A stretch of 39,729 nucleotides of DNA from Oscillatoria sp. (lineage in GTDB: Bacteria > Cyanobacteriota > Cyanobacteriia > Cyanobacteriales > Laspinemataceae), in contig JAABSJ010000029.1 in the NCBI GenBank assembly GCA_011390515.1, positions 1 to 39,729 of the forward strand, in the 5' to 3' direction. The stretch's first letter is position 1. Each line of letters opens with the position of its first letter. Both the position numbers and the translations under genes were made by a program. Below the pieces are notes generated by a model. The model did not search any database. It saw only the letters and a program-made list of their open reading frames with translations, and was not told where the DNA came from. Below are positions 16,566 to 24,889 of this stretch, in pieces.

Positions 16566-18584
16566 TTACTCTTGTTGGAAGCGTGGGGTTAAGCAGTACA
16601 GACAATCCAGCCACTCTTGCTGCAATCCGGCCCCGCAAGCCTTACAAGTTAGACCCGTCTTGCGTTTGGCTTTGAGTTCTGCTTCCAAACCGGAGTCGGT
16701 AAAGGTCACCCGCTCAACCTCTTCAAAGGTGGTACTACCTTCCCGAACCAGATTCAGACTATAGGCGAGTAGGGTCACCATCCCCTCTTCTACAGCGGCT
16801 TCCTTAATTCGCTCGGTGGGAGCGCCTTGAGAGATTAACATTTGCAGATTTTCAGTGTTTTTGAGGACTTCATAGACCCCAACCCGGCCTTTATAGCCAC
16901 CGCCCCCACATTTCTGACATAAAGTCCCGGCGTCTTGGGCAGCTTTGCGCTCTGCTGGGGGAACGGCGTTGGCTTTATAGAAGGTGACATTATTTTCCCC
17001 AGAAACGGAGAGTCCAAAGCGACCGAGTTCTTCGGGAGTGGGGGTGTAGGCGATGCGACATTCGCCACAGACCCGCCGCATCAAGCGTTGGGCCAATACC
17101 CCAATCAGAGAACCGGCGACCATGAAGGGTTCAACCCCCATTTCATCTAACCGGGCGATCGCCCCTGCTGCGTCGTTGGTATGCAGGGTGGTTAACACTA
17201 AGTGACCCGTCAAGGCCGCTTCAATAGCCGTTTTCGCCGTTTCTTTATCCCGGGTTTCACCCACCAGAATGATGTCCGGGTCTTGCCGCATGAACGCCCG
17301 CAACAAGTTGGTAAAGTCCAATCCTTTGGCCCGAATCACCTGACATTGGGTAATCCCCGGCAAGGCATATTCAATCGGGTCTTCTGCGGTGGAAATATTC
17401 ACCGCTGGGTCGTTTCGTTCCGCTAACACCGAATACAGGGAGGTGGATTTCCCCGAACCCGTGGGTCCCGTCACCAAAATCAGGCCAAACGGACGACTGG
17501 CCATTTCCCGGACTAGGGCCAAACTCTCCGGATTGGAAATTAACTTATCTAACCCCAACTGGGTGGAGGAGTTGTCCAAAATCCGTAAGCAGAGTTTTTC
17601 GCCATACCGCGACGGCAGACAGTTTACCCGGAAGTCCACGGTACGTCCCTGGAAGATGCGTCGAATCCGTCCATCCTGGGCATTCCGACGTTCGGCAATA
17701 TCCATGTCGGAAATAATTTTGAACCGAGAGGTCAAGGCATTTGTAATTTTACTGGGTAACCGGGCAAACTCTTGGAGTACCCCGTCTTTGCGCATCCGCA
17801 CTCGGAGAAACTCTTCCTGGGGTTCGACGTGGATATCGGAGACGCCATCGGAGAGAGCTTTGGCTAAGATTTTATTAACGGTGTTAATAATGGGTGCGTC
17901 GTTGGCCCCTCGCAACGCCGCATCCAGGTTCATGTCTTCATCTTCGTCTGGGGCGTCAATCAGGGATTCCTCATCGCCTCCTTTGAAGAGGTCATCGTTG
18001 AGGCTTAAATCAAGTTTATTCGCTTGTTCGGCTTTGGCCTGTTGTTCTTTGGCCTTTTCGTCAGAATATTGATTGAGTAAGCTGTTATAGTCTTCGGGTG
18101 TAATTACCAGTCGGCGTAGTCTCAGTCCCTGGGGTCTGAGGATGCGGCCCAAGTCGTCCAGGGCTTCTAAGTTATCTGGATCGACCATTGCTACGGACAC
18201 TGACGGGGAGTCGCCCTCGTTGCGGGAGATGGGCAGGATGCGATGGCGACGGCAACTTTCTAGGGGAAGCAAGGTCTCTAGGAGTGGACCGAGTTGTTCC
18301 GGTGACAGTTCGGTGATTTCGGGATCCAATGCTTCCACGCCGTAGATAATTTTCAGTTCAAAAAGCTGTTGTTTTTTGAACTGCCTGAGCAACTCTGGAG
18401 GCAGTTGCTTTCCGGTAATCGCTTCGAGGACCTCGGTGAGAGGCTTGCCGGATTTCCGACTTTCGATGTGGGCGCGTTGAACTTGTTCGCGATCGGCATA
18501 GCCCGCTTGAATCAGCTTATTGCCGAAGGGAGAAAACGCATTCTGGACAACTAGAGCACGCCGTTGTGATGCGAAGTTTGTCAT
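16566..18584 (-). CDS. pilB: Type IV pilus extension ATPase PilB
   Basis: A 672-residue GspE/PilB family ATPase. It has an N-terminal MshEN-like region (residues about 20-170), an acidic, Gln/Ala-rich linker, then the ATPase core. The core has SDIHVEPQEEFLRVRMRKDG, Walker A GPTGSGKST (about 372-380), Walker B DIILVGETRD and His box TTLHTNDA. A tetracysteine zinc site follows (CGEC...CQKC). Beyond the usual end there is a second pair, CKACGAGLQQEWLDCLYC, a possible extra zinc ribbon at residues about 645-664. PilB drives pilin polymerisation at the inner membrane. It is the first gene of the leftward pil cluster. Confidence 0.97.
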   Translation of the reverse strand: MTNFASQRRALVVQNAFSPFGNKLIQAGYADREQVQRAHIESRKSGKPLTEVLEAITGKQLPPELLRQFKKQQLFELKIIYGVEALDPEITELSPEQLGPLLETLLPLESCRRHRILPISRNEGDSPSVSVAMVDPDNLEALDDLGRILRPQGLRLRRLVITPEDYNSLLNQYSDEKAKEQQAKAEQANKLDLSLNDDLFKGGDEESLIDAPDEDEDMNLDAALRGANDAPIINTVNKILAKALSDGVSDIHVEPQEEFLRVRMRKDGVLQEFARLPSKITNALTSRFKIISDMDIAERRNAQDGRIRRIFQGRTVDFRVNCLPSRYGEKLCLRILDNSSTQLGLDKLISNPESLALVREMASRPFGLILVTGPTGSGKSTSLYSVLAERNDPAVNISTAEDPIEYALPGITQCQVIRAKGLDFTNLLRAFMRQDPDIILVGETRDKETAKTAIEAALTGHLVLTTLHTNDAAGAIARLDEMGVEPFMVAGSLIGVLAQRLMRRVCGECRIAYTPTPEELGRFGLSVSGENNVTFYKANAVPPAERKAAQDAGTLCQKCGGGGYKGRVGVYEVLKNTENLQMLISQGAPTERIKEAAVEEGMVTLLAYSLNLVREGSTTFEEVERVTFTDSGLEAELKAKRKTGLTCKACGAGLQQEWLDCLYCLTPRFQQE

Positions 18585-19227
18585 GGCTGGTTGATTTTAA
18601 TATGCTTACTGAGATTATTCCCCAAACTTAAGCCGGTTAAGCACTGTTTGCTGCAAGGGGTTGGCTGGCGCTTAGGTGGTTCCTGAAGATCCTCAGAACT
18701 GAGGACGGGTGGGGCGTCAGACCGTGAGGGTTGCTCTTGAGTGCGATCGCCGCTGTTGGTTTAGTTGAATATTTACTTGATTTATCTTTAATGATAGCTT
18801 TTTCCACCCCAAAAGCATCAACTTTTGCGCTATATATTCTCTATCCTGCTGTTCATCCCTCACCTGAAAGGCGATCGCCCGGAAGGTACTCCATCCGCCT
18901 TTATCCCTAAAGCCCTCTAAACTCAACGGGCGATCGCCGATCCCTATCGGTTACCAGCCAGCCAATTCTCTTCACTGGAGGGCAATCTGATCAGCCATTT
19001 CCGAGAAAGATAAACAGGCATAGTGCCTTGGCCTTGTCCTGAGCAGTATTCAAGTTGGTTTTAATGATTTGGAATTCTCTGAAGTGATCGGTTTCCCAAC
19101 TCTGTTCAAACTCTCCAAGCTGATATTTTCTGAAAATCTTCGCCAAACATCTTGGCAGTTTCAGCCCATTTATTATAGGTTGTTTCAGCCAACACCAACC
19201 CTATTTTATCCACCTCAACCCAGCTTA
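18585..19227. other. 643 bp intergenic region upstream of pilB
   Basis: No gene that I can support. It holds HIP1-type sites, a small hairpin CCTCAG-AA-CTGAGG (18691-18704), and a minus-strand 69-codon frame (18717-18926) that looks somewhat protein-like but matches nothing I recognise. The pilB promoter should lie at the left end, near the AT-rich 18600-18640 segment. Confidence 0.4.
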
Positions 19228-19431
19228 TTAGTCGGTTTTGATTAAATACATCCGTTCTAAACTTAACACCAAAATCACACTGCCGAGTTGGACGAACCAG
19301 GGGGCTAAAGCCAATCCCCAAATCAACAAAATTCCAGCACTTCCTCCCGCTAAAATTGTGTAAATGTCCTCAGAGGTCTTATGCAATAACCAGAGCGCGG
19401 TAACGGCCAATAATAAGGGTAGTAGATACAT
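19228..19431 (-). CDS. Tiny two-helix membrane protein, paralog of the next gene
   Basis: 67 residues, almost entirely two hydrophobic segments (YLLPLLLAVTALWLLH and ILLIWGLALAPWFVQLGSVI). They are joined by the polar motif KTSEDIYTIL and end in LERMYLIKTD. The ATG at 19431 is preferred over longer frames because AGGAG stands nine bases upstream. The protein shares the pattern TSE(D/E)I-x2-IL, then APW-x-(V/I)QL and a final aromatic-Arg region with the protein at 19712-19933, so the two are diverged duplicates. Function unknown. Confidence 0.6.
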   Translation of the reverse strand: MYLLPLLLAVTALWLLHKTSEDIYTILAGGSAGILLIWGLALAPWFVQLGSVILVLSLERMYLIKTD

Positions 19432-19711
19432 GGGGAATATCTCCTCAATCTTCATCGATGGAGCAGGGTGCAGAAGGGATGGGTTCAAACTTGAATCCAC
19501 GATGACCCTATCATCTTTCCCAGGCCGGTCCCGTATTGTAAATCACATTCAGCCCATCTCGCTCTATTTTTATTTCAATATAGGGTTTGAAATGTCATCG
19601 GGTTCTCGAACACAGAAGAAGCAGAACCTCTATCCCGGGATTCCCCGACACCAATTGGACAAAAGAGTTAGAAAAGAATCAGACTATTTCGAGGTGGCAA
19701 TAGAGGGGAAG

Positions 19712-19933
19712 TTAGCTGGCTTTTGTGGGTGGGGGAGAAACATGGCGAGTCCAATAGAGAATGAAGAAAACGAGGGAGAGTTGAATTGGCCAAGGGGCAA
19801 TCACTAGATCGCAGCCAAGCCCCAGCATACCGACTGCGATCGCCAGAATTCGGGGAATTTCTTCCGAGGTATTCATATAACAAAACCAGGCCGTTAAACT
19901 GGTGATCAGAGCCATCCAGAACATTCCGAGCAT
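19712..19933 (-). CDS. Tiny two-helix membrane protein, paralog of the previous gene
   Basis: 73 residues with two membrane segments (MFWMALITSLTAWFCYM and LVIAPWPIQLSLVFFILYW) linked by NTSEEIPRILAIAVGMLGLG. A strong ribosome site, AGGAGG, lies nine bases before the ATG, which makes this small gene credible. The TSEEI...IL...APWPIQL pattern matches the neighbouring gene, 280 bp downstream on the same strand. The gap between them has no further gene. Role unknown. Small hydrophobic proteins of this size could be membrane-stress proteins or subunits of a complex. Confidence 0.65.
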   Translation of the reverse strand: MLGMFWMALITSLTAWFCYMNTSEEIPRILAIAVGMLGLGCDLVIAPWPIQLSLVFFILYWTRHVSPPPTKAS

Positions 19934-20134
19934 TTTGAGTCCCTCCTACAGGTCAAAGGATTAAAAGGTGACATCCATCAATCCTTTTGATGTTCTAGCT
20001 CTAATCTAACCACTGATTCAAAATAAACCCGTGATGATCACAGGTCCAACCCTAAGATAATCATCACCGGACTAGGAGATCCAAATCAACCCCAGAGGCG
20101 ATCGCGATCGCCTCCCTCCCCTCCCCGTCCGCCA
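19934..20134. other. Intergenic region upstream of the small membrane proteins
   Basis: 201 bp without a gene. It contains the ribosome site of the small membrane protein and AT-rich promoter-like sequence near 19990-20030, then GATCGCGATCGC-type palindromes before the repeat array begins. Confidence 0.4.
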
Positions 20135-20523
20135 GTTTGTAGTAACAACTTCAGTCGTCCCCTCCCCATCCGCCAGTTCGTAGTAACGACTTGCTGTCGT
20201 TCTTCTCCGATGTTCGTAGTAGACCTCTTGCAAAATTCCGGATTAATCCCCCCAACCCCCCTTAAAAAGGGGGGCTTAAGAGATTTATGCAAGAGGTCTA
20301 GTAACGACTTTAGTCGTTCTTCTCCAAGTTCGTAGTAACGACTTCAGTCGTTCTTCTCCCAGTTCGTAGTAACGACTTCAGTCGTTCTTCTCCAAGTTCG
20401 TAGTAACGACTTCAGTCGTTCTTCTCCAAGTTCGTAGTAACGACTTCAGTCGTTCTTCTCCAAGTTCGTAGTAACGACTTCAGTCGTTCTTCTCCAAGTT
20501 CGTAGTAACGACTTCAGTCGTTC
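20135..20523. repeat. Tandem array of a 34 bp unit with a palindromic core
   Basis: Six regular 34 bp units start at 20328, 20362, 20396, 20430, 20464 and 20498 (the last truncated). Each begins GTTCGTAGTAACGACTTCAG and continues TCGTTCTTCTCCAA. More degenerate units precede them from 20135, with differing tails. The core AACGACT-TC-AGTCGTT can fold. There are no spacers between units, so this is not a CRISPR array. A foldback element is inserted at 20221-20299, and the right end runs into the 3' end of the NfeD-like gene. Related copies are at 12364-12418 and 39632-39729. Confidence 0.95.
20221..20299. mobile_element. 79 bp MITE-like foldback element inserted in the array
   Basis: It begins AGACCTCTTGCA and ends TGCAAGAGGTCT, a perfect 12 bp terminal inverted repeat. 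The interior has a C-rich run (CCCCCCAACCCCCC) opposite a GGGGGG run. It splits a repeat unit. The flanks read GTTCGTAGT on the left and AGTAACGACTT on the right, so the AGT of the unit is present on both sides, as expected for a 3 bp target duplication. It has no coding capacity. Confidence 0.75.
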
Positions 20524-20824
20524 CCCCCTTGGTTAAAGACGCCCCAATCGGTTCAACCAGCAACGTAATATTATGCCGTCCCACCACAGAAACCACTTCA
20601 CCGGGACCTAGGGTAACATGATGTGGACAGAAGGCAGGCCACCAAGAATTTTGAAACCGGACCCGTCCCCCCAAATAGGGAACAATGGTTTCATCCACGA
20701 TCGCCCATTTGTTAAACTCTTCGGCGACCATTTCTGGTGCAATCTCAACCCCTTGAGCACTCCTGCTGTTGCGGAGGGGAAAAAACAGTTTACCGAACAG
20801 CCATTGGAACCCATAGAACCTCAT
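20480..20824 (-). CDS. NfeD-like C-terminal domain protein with repeat-encoded tail
   Basis: About 114 residues. The core VPYLGGRVRFQNSWWPAFC followed by LGPGEVVSVVGRHNITLLVEP matches the OB-fold C-terminal domain of NfeD proteins, which partner membrane proteases or stomatins. No membrane anchor precedes it beyond an aromatic N-terminal stretch (FYGFQWLFGKLFFPL). The ATG at 20824 is preferred over 20908 because GGAGG lies close upstream. The last dozen residues, TTEVVTTNLEKND, are encoded by the end of the tandem array, so the repeat has supplied or replaced the natural C-terminus. Confidence 0.75.
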   Translation of the reverse strand: MRFYGFQWLFGKLFFPLRNSRSAQGVEIAPEMVAEEFNKWAIVDETIVPYLGGRVRFQNSWWPAFCPHHVTLGPGEVVSVVGRHNITLLVEPIGASLTKGGTTEVVTTNLEKND

Positions 20825-21013
20825 TAGATGCCATCCTCCCATTAACGATTCCGATCGCGGTAGGGCCTTCAATATCAGCCCGGGTGACTCCTGGGGGGCG
20901 ATCGCCACTCCACCTCAAGGGGCGATCGCCCTCTAAGGGAACTCCAAAAAATAAAATCTCCAAAACGTTCGTAGTGACTGCTCAACGGAATAGCCCCGTC
21001 AATGTAGGGGCGC

Positions 21014-21041
21014 AATGCTTGCGCCCTGGGGCGCAAGCATT
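21014..21041. repeat. Perfect 13 bp stem hairpin
   Basis: AATGCTTGCGCCC, a TG loop, then GGGCGCAAGCATT. The left flank TGTAGGGGCGC suggests this is a copy of a short dispersed palindromic repeat, though no second copy is seen in this window. Confidence 0.75.
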
Positions 21042-21214
21042 TACTCCGACACCTACCTTCCTTCCAGTGCAACGTTTGGAGGATTTATATTTTGCAATCC
21101 TCTAACAGCTTTATTAGGATGAATGGCTCAAAAATATGCAGAGTCGTCCCCTCGGCAACGGATCAGTCTTCCCTTTCATACCAAATCCGGTTGGTAAAAG
21201 TCGGTTTTCCCTTT

Positions 21215-21271
21215 TAGCCCGCGCAGGCGGGCTTCGTCCGTATAGCCCCACCCTTCAGGGTGCGGGTTTTT
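21215..21271. repeat. Dispersed double-hairpin repeat, single copy
   Basis: Same orientation as the copy at 5511-5567 and nearly identical, with CCCTTCAGGGT in place of CCCTTTAGGGT in the second stem. A compensating change is not needed because the difference falls in the loop. It ends in a T run. Confidence 0.85.
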
Positions 21272-21464
21272 ACAGACCTTTGACAACCGGATTCCGTATC
21301 AGAACCCTTCAAGGGAGTTTCCTCATCCAATCGCTGCCAATCCGCCATCAATCCGGTGCAGAAACCGAATTTTTCAAGGGGAATGTGGCGATGTGGGGGA
21401 TTTTTGCATAATTGGCGATGGACTACCCTAGTAAATCTTTAGAACCCAGAAACGACGGATTTCC

Positions 21465-21484
21465 GTGAGCTCACGATTCGCGAA
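21465..21484. promoter_or_regulatory. Two adjacent palindromes just upstream of the sigma-like gene
   Basis: GTGAGCTCAC (21465-21474) and TTCGCGAA (21477-21484) are perfect palindromes two bases apart, 13 bp before the ATG of the four-gene operon. The position is right for an operator or for control of translation. The binding factor is unknown and chance cannot be excluded. Confidence 0.3.
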
Positions 21485-21496
21485 CCGAGAACGAGA

Positions 21497-23389
21497 ATGT
21501 TAAATCCATCGAACCCCAACCCGATTCCCACGCCACCCCGGCGTTCCCCGGCCCTGAAGCAATTTTGTACCTATCTGCGGTTAAATCACCAAGGGGGGCG
21601 CTGGTTGCTGGAATGGACCACTGAACCGCGTTTACGGCGCAATATTCAGTTATATACAGCCCAAGACCCGACCTTTGCCCAGTTGTGCGATCGCCGGGAC
21701 GATGGAACCGGATTAGAACAGTTCTGGATCGCCCTGGCCCTCGATTCCCTCCCGTCCCAAGGGTGGGAACCCCCCGATCGCCAGCAATTGGCCTTCCAGC
21801 ATTTAGCCAGTTATTATGAACCGATTTGCCACCAAGCGGCCCGGACCATCGCCCATGAGCATTCTCAAATCTTATGGGAAGATGCATTGACCATCGCCCG
21901 ACTCTGGCTGCAAAAACCGGATAAATTAGCCGATATTTTAAGAAAATATCAACCCAATGGACCCGCCCGATTTTCCACCTATTTACAATCGGTTTTAATC
22001 CGAAACATTAAATCGGAAACCGATGTGGGTCGTTACTCTTCCTGGCGGTTACTCTGTAAAGCCCCGGACTATGAAATTGCCCAGGCTTTAGAATCCGTTG
22101 CCCTCGGAACCACTCGAATTTCCCAACTGTTATTAGCCCGGAAATTATTTAAAAAAATTTATATGGCCCAGCGGATTAATGGCGGAGGCCGAAAACTCGG
22201 GGAAATTTGGCCCGCCCCCCAATCGGAAGATTTTGCCGAAACCGCTAAGTTTTATAATGCCCGCAGACTGTCACCTTCTGCATTGCCTGAAGTGGCTGCC
22301 AATCCGCCCAGCAATCCGGAACAGATTGAATCTTGGATGCACTGTTGTCTGAAGGCTTTAAAACATAAAAGAGTCCGGGAAAATCAGATTGATTCAATTG
22401 ATGAGCTTGAGGAAAAACAGGGGCTAGAAATACCCGACCCCGCAACTGAATCGGCAGAGGCTATCCTAGAGGAAAGGTCTGAAGCAGAGGTTTCGGATGC
22501 TCTCGGGAGTCGGCTCAAACGCATCCATGAGTTATTTGAAACGGAACTGAAAGGATGTCGCAGTATTCTGGAAGTTCAACTAGGGGGTCGCCCGGTATTA
22601 ATTGATAAAGACCGGATTCTGTTATTGAGATATGGCATCGGACTGACTCAGACTCAAATTGGGGAGTTGCGGGGGATTCATCAATCGAGTGTGAACCGCA
22701 AACTGAAGAGTTATAGAACCGGTCTTTTGACGGCTTTAACTCAATTGAGTCAGCCCAAAGAAGGGGTGATTAAATCAGTCCAATTCTGGTTAGAGAAAAA
22801 TTTTTCAGCCCCGAATCGGGCGGATTTGATTGCCCAAGCGTTAGGAGAAGGCATCAAGACTCTGAAGAACGCTGAGGACCGCGAACTCTTGTCCTTACGC
22901 TATGGGCAGAATCTGACAGTCCCACAAATTGGCGATCGCCTCGGAATGACGGCGGTTGAGGTGGAATCTCGCCTGAGTCACCTGGAAACTCAGTTGCATA
23001 ATTTTCTGTTGACTACCCTAGAGAAATGGATAGATGAGTATGTAGACAAATGGCTCTATGGGTTTTACAAAACCGCCTTAGAACAAATCCTCAATCAGGG
23101 CTTTAATTTACTTTCTCCCGATATCCAGAAAAATTTGAAACTTTACTACAACCATCGAGTCTCTCGGGAACCGATGACTCAGGGAGTAGGACTGGATGAA
23201 GAAAGGGTGCATTACTTATTTTGGGAAGGAATCTGTCAACTTGAAACTTACTTGATTCAACATCTGTCACAACGACTGAATGTGCTTCTCGTAGGACGAG
23301 TTGAACGCCAGAGAATCGCCCAATTGCTTGCGGAATGGTTGACAAATTTACCAAAATCGGATTCAGGAGAACAAGCAAATGAACTTTAA
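21497..23389 (+). CDS. Sigma-70-like protein heading a CHASE2-CHAT operon
   Basis: A 630-residue soluble protein. Near residues 150-175 the segment YQPNGPARFSTYLQSVLIRN resembles sigma region 2 (the FSTY...I signature). Two region-4-like helix-turn-helix segments follow. One is at about 375-405 (LLLRYGIGLTQTQIGELRGI and on), the other at about 464-495 (LLSLRYGQNLTVPQIGDRLG). A C-terminal helical domain has no clear match. The two HTHs and the long spacer are unlike housekeeping sigma factors, so it may be a divergent sigma factor or a DNA-binding regulator derived from one. It is the first gene of a tight operon. The next start overlaps its end by 11 bp. Confidence 0.7.
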   Translation: MLNPSNPNPIPTPPRRSPALKQFCTYLRLNHQGGRWLLEWTTEPRLRRNIQLYTAQDPTFAQLCDRRDDGTGLEQFWIALALDSLPSQGWEPPDRQQLAFQHLASYYEPICHQAARTIAHEHSQILWEDALTIARLWLQKPDKLADILRKYQPNGPARFSTYLQSVLIRNIKSETDVGRYSSWRLLCKAPDYEIAQALESVALGTTRISQLLLARKLFKKIYMAQRINGGGRKLGEIWPAPQSEDFAETAKFYNARRLSPSALPEVAANPPSNPEQIESWMHCCLKALKHKRVRENQIDSIDELEEKQGLEIPDPATESAEAILEERSEAEVSDALGSRLKRIHELFETELKGCRSILEVQLGGRPVLIDKDRILLLRYGIGLTQTQIGELRGIHQSSVNRKLKSYRTGLLTALTQLSQPKEGVIKSVQFWLEKNFSAPNRADLIAQALGEGIKTLKNAEDRELLSLRYGQNLTVPQIGDRLGMTAVEVESRLSHLETQLHNFLLTTLEKWIDEYVDKWLYGFYKTALEQILNQGFNLLSPDIQKNLKLYYNHRVSREPMTQGVGLDEERVHYLFWEGICQLETYLIQHLSQRLNVLLVGRVERQRIAQLLAEWLTNLPKSDSGEQANEL

Positions 23390-24848
23390 AAATCAGGTAT
23401 GGACTCAGCATTCAAGTCAAAAAAATCCGGCAGGAATGCGCTTTAAAATTGCTCCAGATGACCAAGAACAGGCTTGGAAGATGGCCGATCGCCACTCCAA
23501 TACCCTCACTCGCTATCAAGCCTATCTCAATTGGTTAACCCTCAAAACTCTCTTACCCTGGTTTGAAGACTGGGCGAAGGAGGAAGGATTAACCACTCCT
23601 TGTCTAACCCCGAACCCCGACCAAATGATTCAGAGTTTAGAATTGGTCAATGGGACGGCTATTGAACTAGATATCACCCGATTTATCCTGATTCCTCTGG
23701 ATGAAATTGAGTCGGACTGTTTGGAGGTTCCCCAGGAGTGGGTAGACCATCCCAATTGGGTGGGGGATTATTATCTGCCGGTTATTGTCAGTTTGGATGG
23801 AGATGAGGAGGACTGTTGGATAGAAATTCCTGGATTTGTCACCCATAAACAGGTGAAACAACAAGGAAATTATGATGCCAATTCTCGGATTTATCGCCTG
23901 GAAATGACGGATTTAATTCCGGAGTTAACGGTGATGGAAATTACCCGGGGACTCCAGATGCGAGACCCGATTTCCCCTTTAGAACCCCTCTCGGAAGGGG
24001 AGGCGAAACAGTGGGTGGAAATTTTGGGCAATCCCTCGATTTATTCCCCGAGACTGCATGAGGACATTCCATTTGCAACCTGGGCCGCTTTGTTGGATAA
24101 TCAGGACTGGCGGCAACAGCTCTGCGATCGCCGGATGGGGAAAGTCCCGGACGTGAGTTCACATCACCCTTTACAGGAGTTGAGACAATGGTTACATCCG
24201 GTAACCGAGGAAGGACTGGCAGCGATTTCCGGGGTCTGGCAACAGTTTGAGGCATTGTTTGTCCCCCCGACTCCGATCGCAGTGCGCGGATCAAGTGAGA
24301 CCACTCAGGCGATCGCCCCAGTGATTCGGTTGTTGCAACCCCATGAATTAGAACAAACTCGTCGTCATGCCGCAGGAGTGCTCGGGGAACTGGGATTTGG
24401 CAACCCCGATGCGATCAAAGCTTTAACTCAATTGTTGCATACCGCCCGGGAAGAAGAAACCCGTTGGCAAGCGGCACTCAGTTTAGGTAAAATTAGTCCC
24501 GGACATCCTCAAGCGGGGATCAAAAAAGCCCGATACCTCGATTCTGGACTCTATTTACAAGGTCATTCTCTTGCTCTAATTGTCGCTATTATGCCCAAAA
24601 ATAACGACAAATTGGGGATATTTCTGCAAGTCCAACCGACTTCCTCGGGAAAGTTACCCCCCCATTTAAAATTAAGCGTTCTGTCTGCATCAGGAGAAAC
24701 GATCCGAGAAGCTGAATCGAGAAGCGATCGCAGTGATCAAGGACAAGACAACTTGATTCAATTGCGGTTTAGTCCGCCTCCCGGTACTCACTTTCGAGTC
24801 AGGGTATCCCTAAAAGAATCTAGCATTACGGAGGATTTTATCGCCTAA
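23379..24848 (+). CDS. DUF1822 family protein with HEAT-like segment
   Basis: A 489-residue protein. The first 200 residues follow the DUF1822 pattern. They contain AYLNWLTLKTLLPWFEDW, then PTLLQ-like spacing replaced by TNPDQMIQSLELVNGT, and a middle with WVGDYYLPVIVSLDGDEEDC and WIEIPGFVTHKQVK. Residues about 324-385 form HEAT-like helices (RRHAAGVLGELGFGNPDAIK and on), and the C-terminus is beta-rich. There is no membrane helix. AGGAGA stands upstream of the ATG, which overlaps the sigma-like gene. DUF1822 proteins often accompany CHASE2-CHAT proteins in cyanobacteria. A role as an adaptor or substrate of the CHAT peptidase is an inference. Confidence 0.75.
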   Translation: MNFKNQVWTQHSSQKNPAGMRFKIAPDDQEQAWKMADRHSNTLTRYQAYLNWLTLKTLLPWFEDWAKEEGLTTPCLTPNPDQMIQSLELVNGTAIELDITRFILIPLDEIESDCLEVPQEWVDHPNWVGDYYLPVIVSLDGDEEDCWIEIPGFVTHKQVKQQGNYDANSRIYRLEMTDLIPELTVMEITRGLQMRDPISPLEPLSEGEAKQWVEILGNPSIYSPRLHEDIPFATWAALLDNQDWRQQLCDRRMGKVPDVSSHHPLQELRQWLHPVTEEGLAAISGVWQQFEALFVPPTPIAVRGSSETTQAIAPVIRLLQPHELEQTRRHAAGVLGELGFGNPDAIKALTQLLHTAREEETRWQAALSLGKISPGHPQAGIKKARYLDSGLYLQGHSLALIVAIMPKNNDKLGIFLQVQPTSSGKLPPHLKLSVLSASGETIREAESRSDRSDQGQDNLIQLRFSPPPGTHFRVRVSLKESSITEDFIA

Positions 24849-24889
24849 ATCAGGCCAAGTCCAGTTTATCCAACAGGGAGCAATGATCG

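Larger units (their letters stand above)
20825..21464. other. Repeat-rich intergenic region between NfeD-like and sigma-like genes
   Basis: No gene supported in about 640 bp. It contains a degenerate copy of the GTTCGTAGT repeat (about 20968), a near-perfect hairpin at 21014-21041, and a double-hairpin repeat at 21215-21271. It must hold the divergent promoters of the two flanking genes. Confidence 0.5.

Noticed and set aside
17389..18072. 227-codon plus-strand ORF inside pilB
   Set aside because: Antisense shadow of a well-supported gene, Ser/Arg-rich and without family resemblance.
18717..18926. 69-codon minus-strand ORF with a protein-like sequence
   Set aside because: No recognised family and no clear ribosome site. 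It contains HIP1-type sites that often open frames by chance.
20135..20523. CRISPR array
   Set aside because: Units are contiguous with no variable spacers and there are no cas genes in the window.
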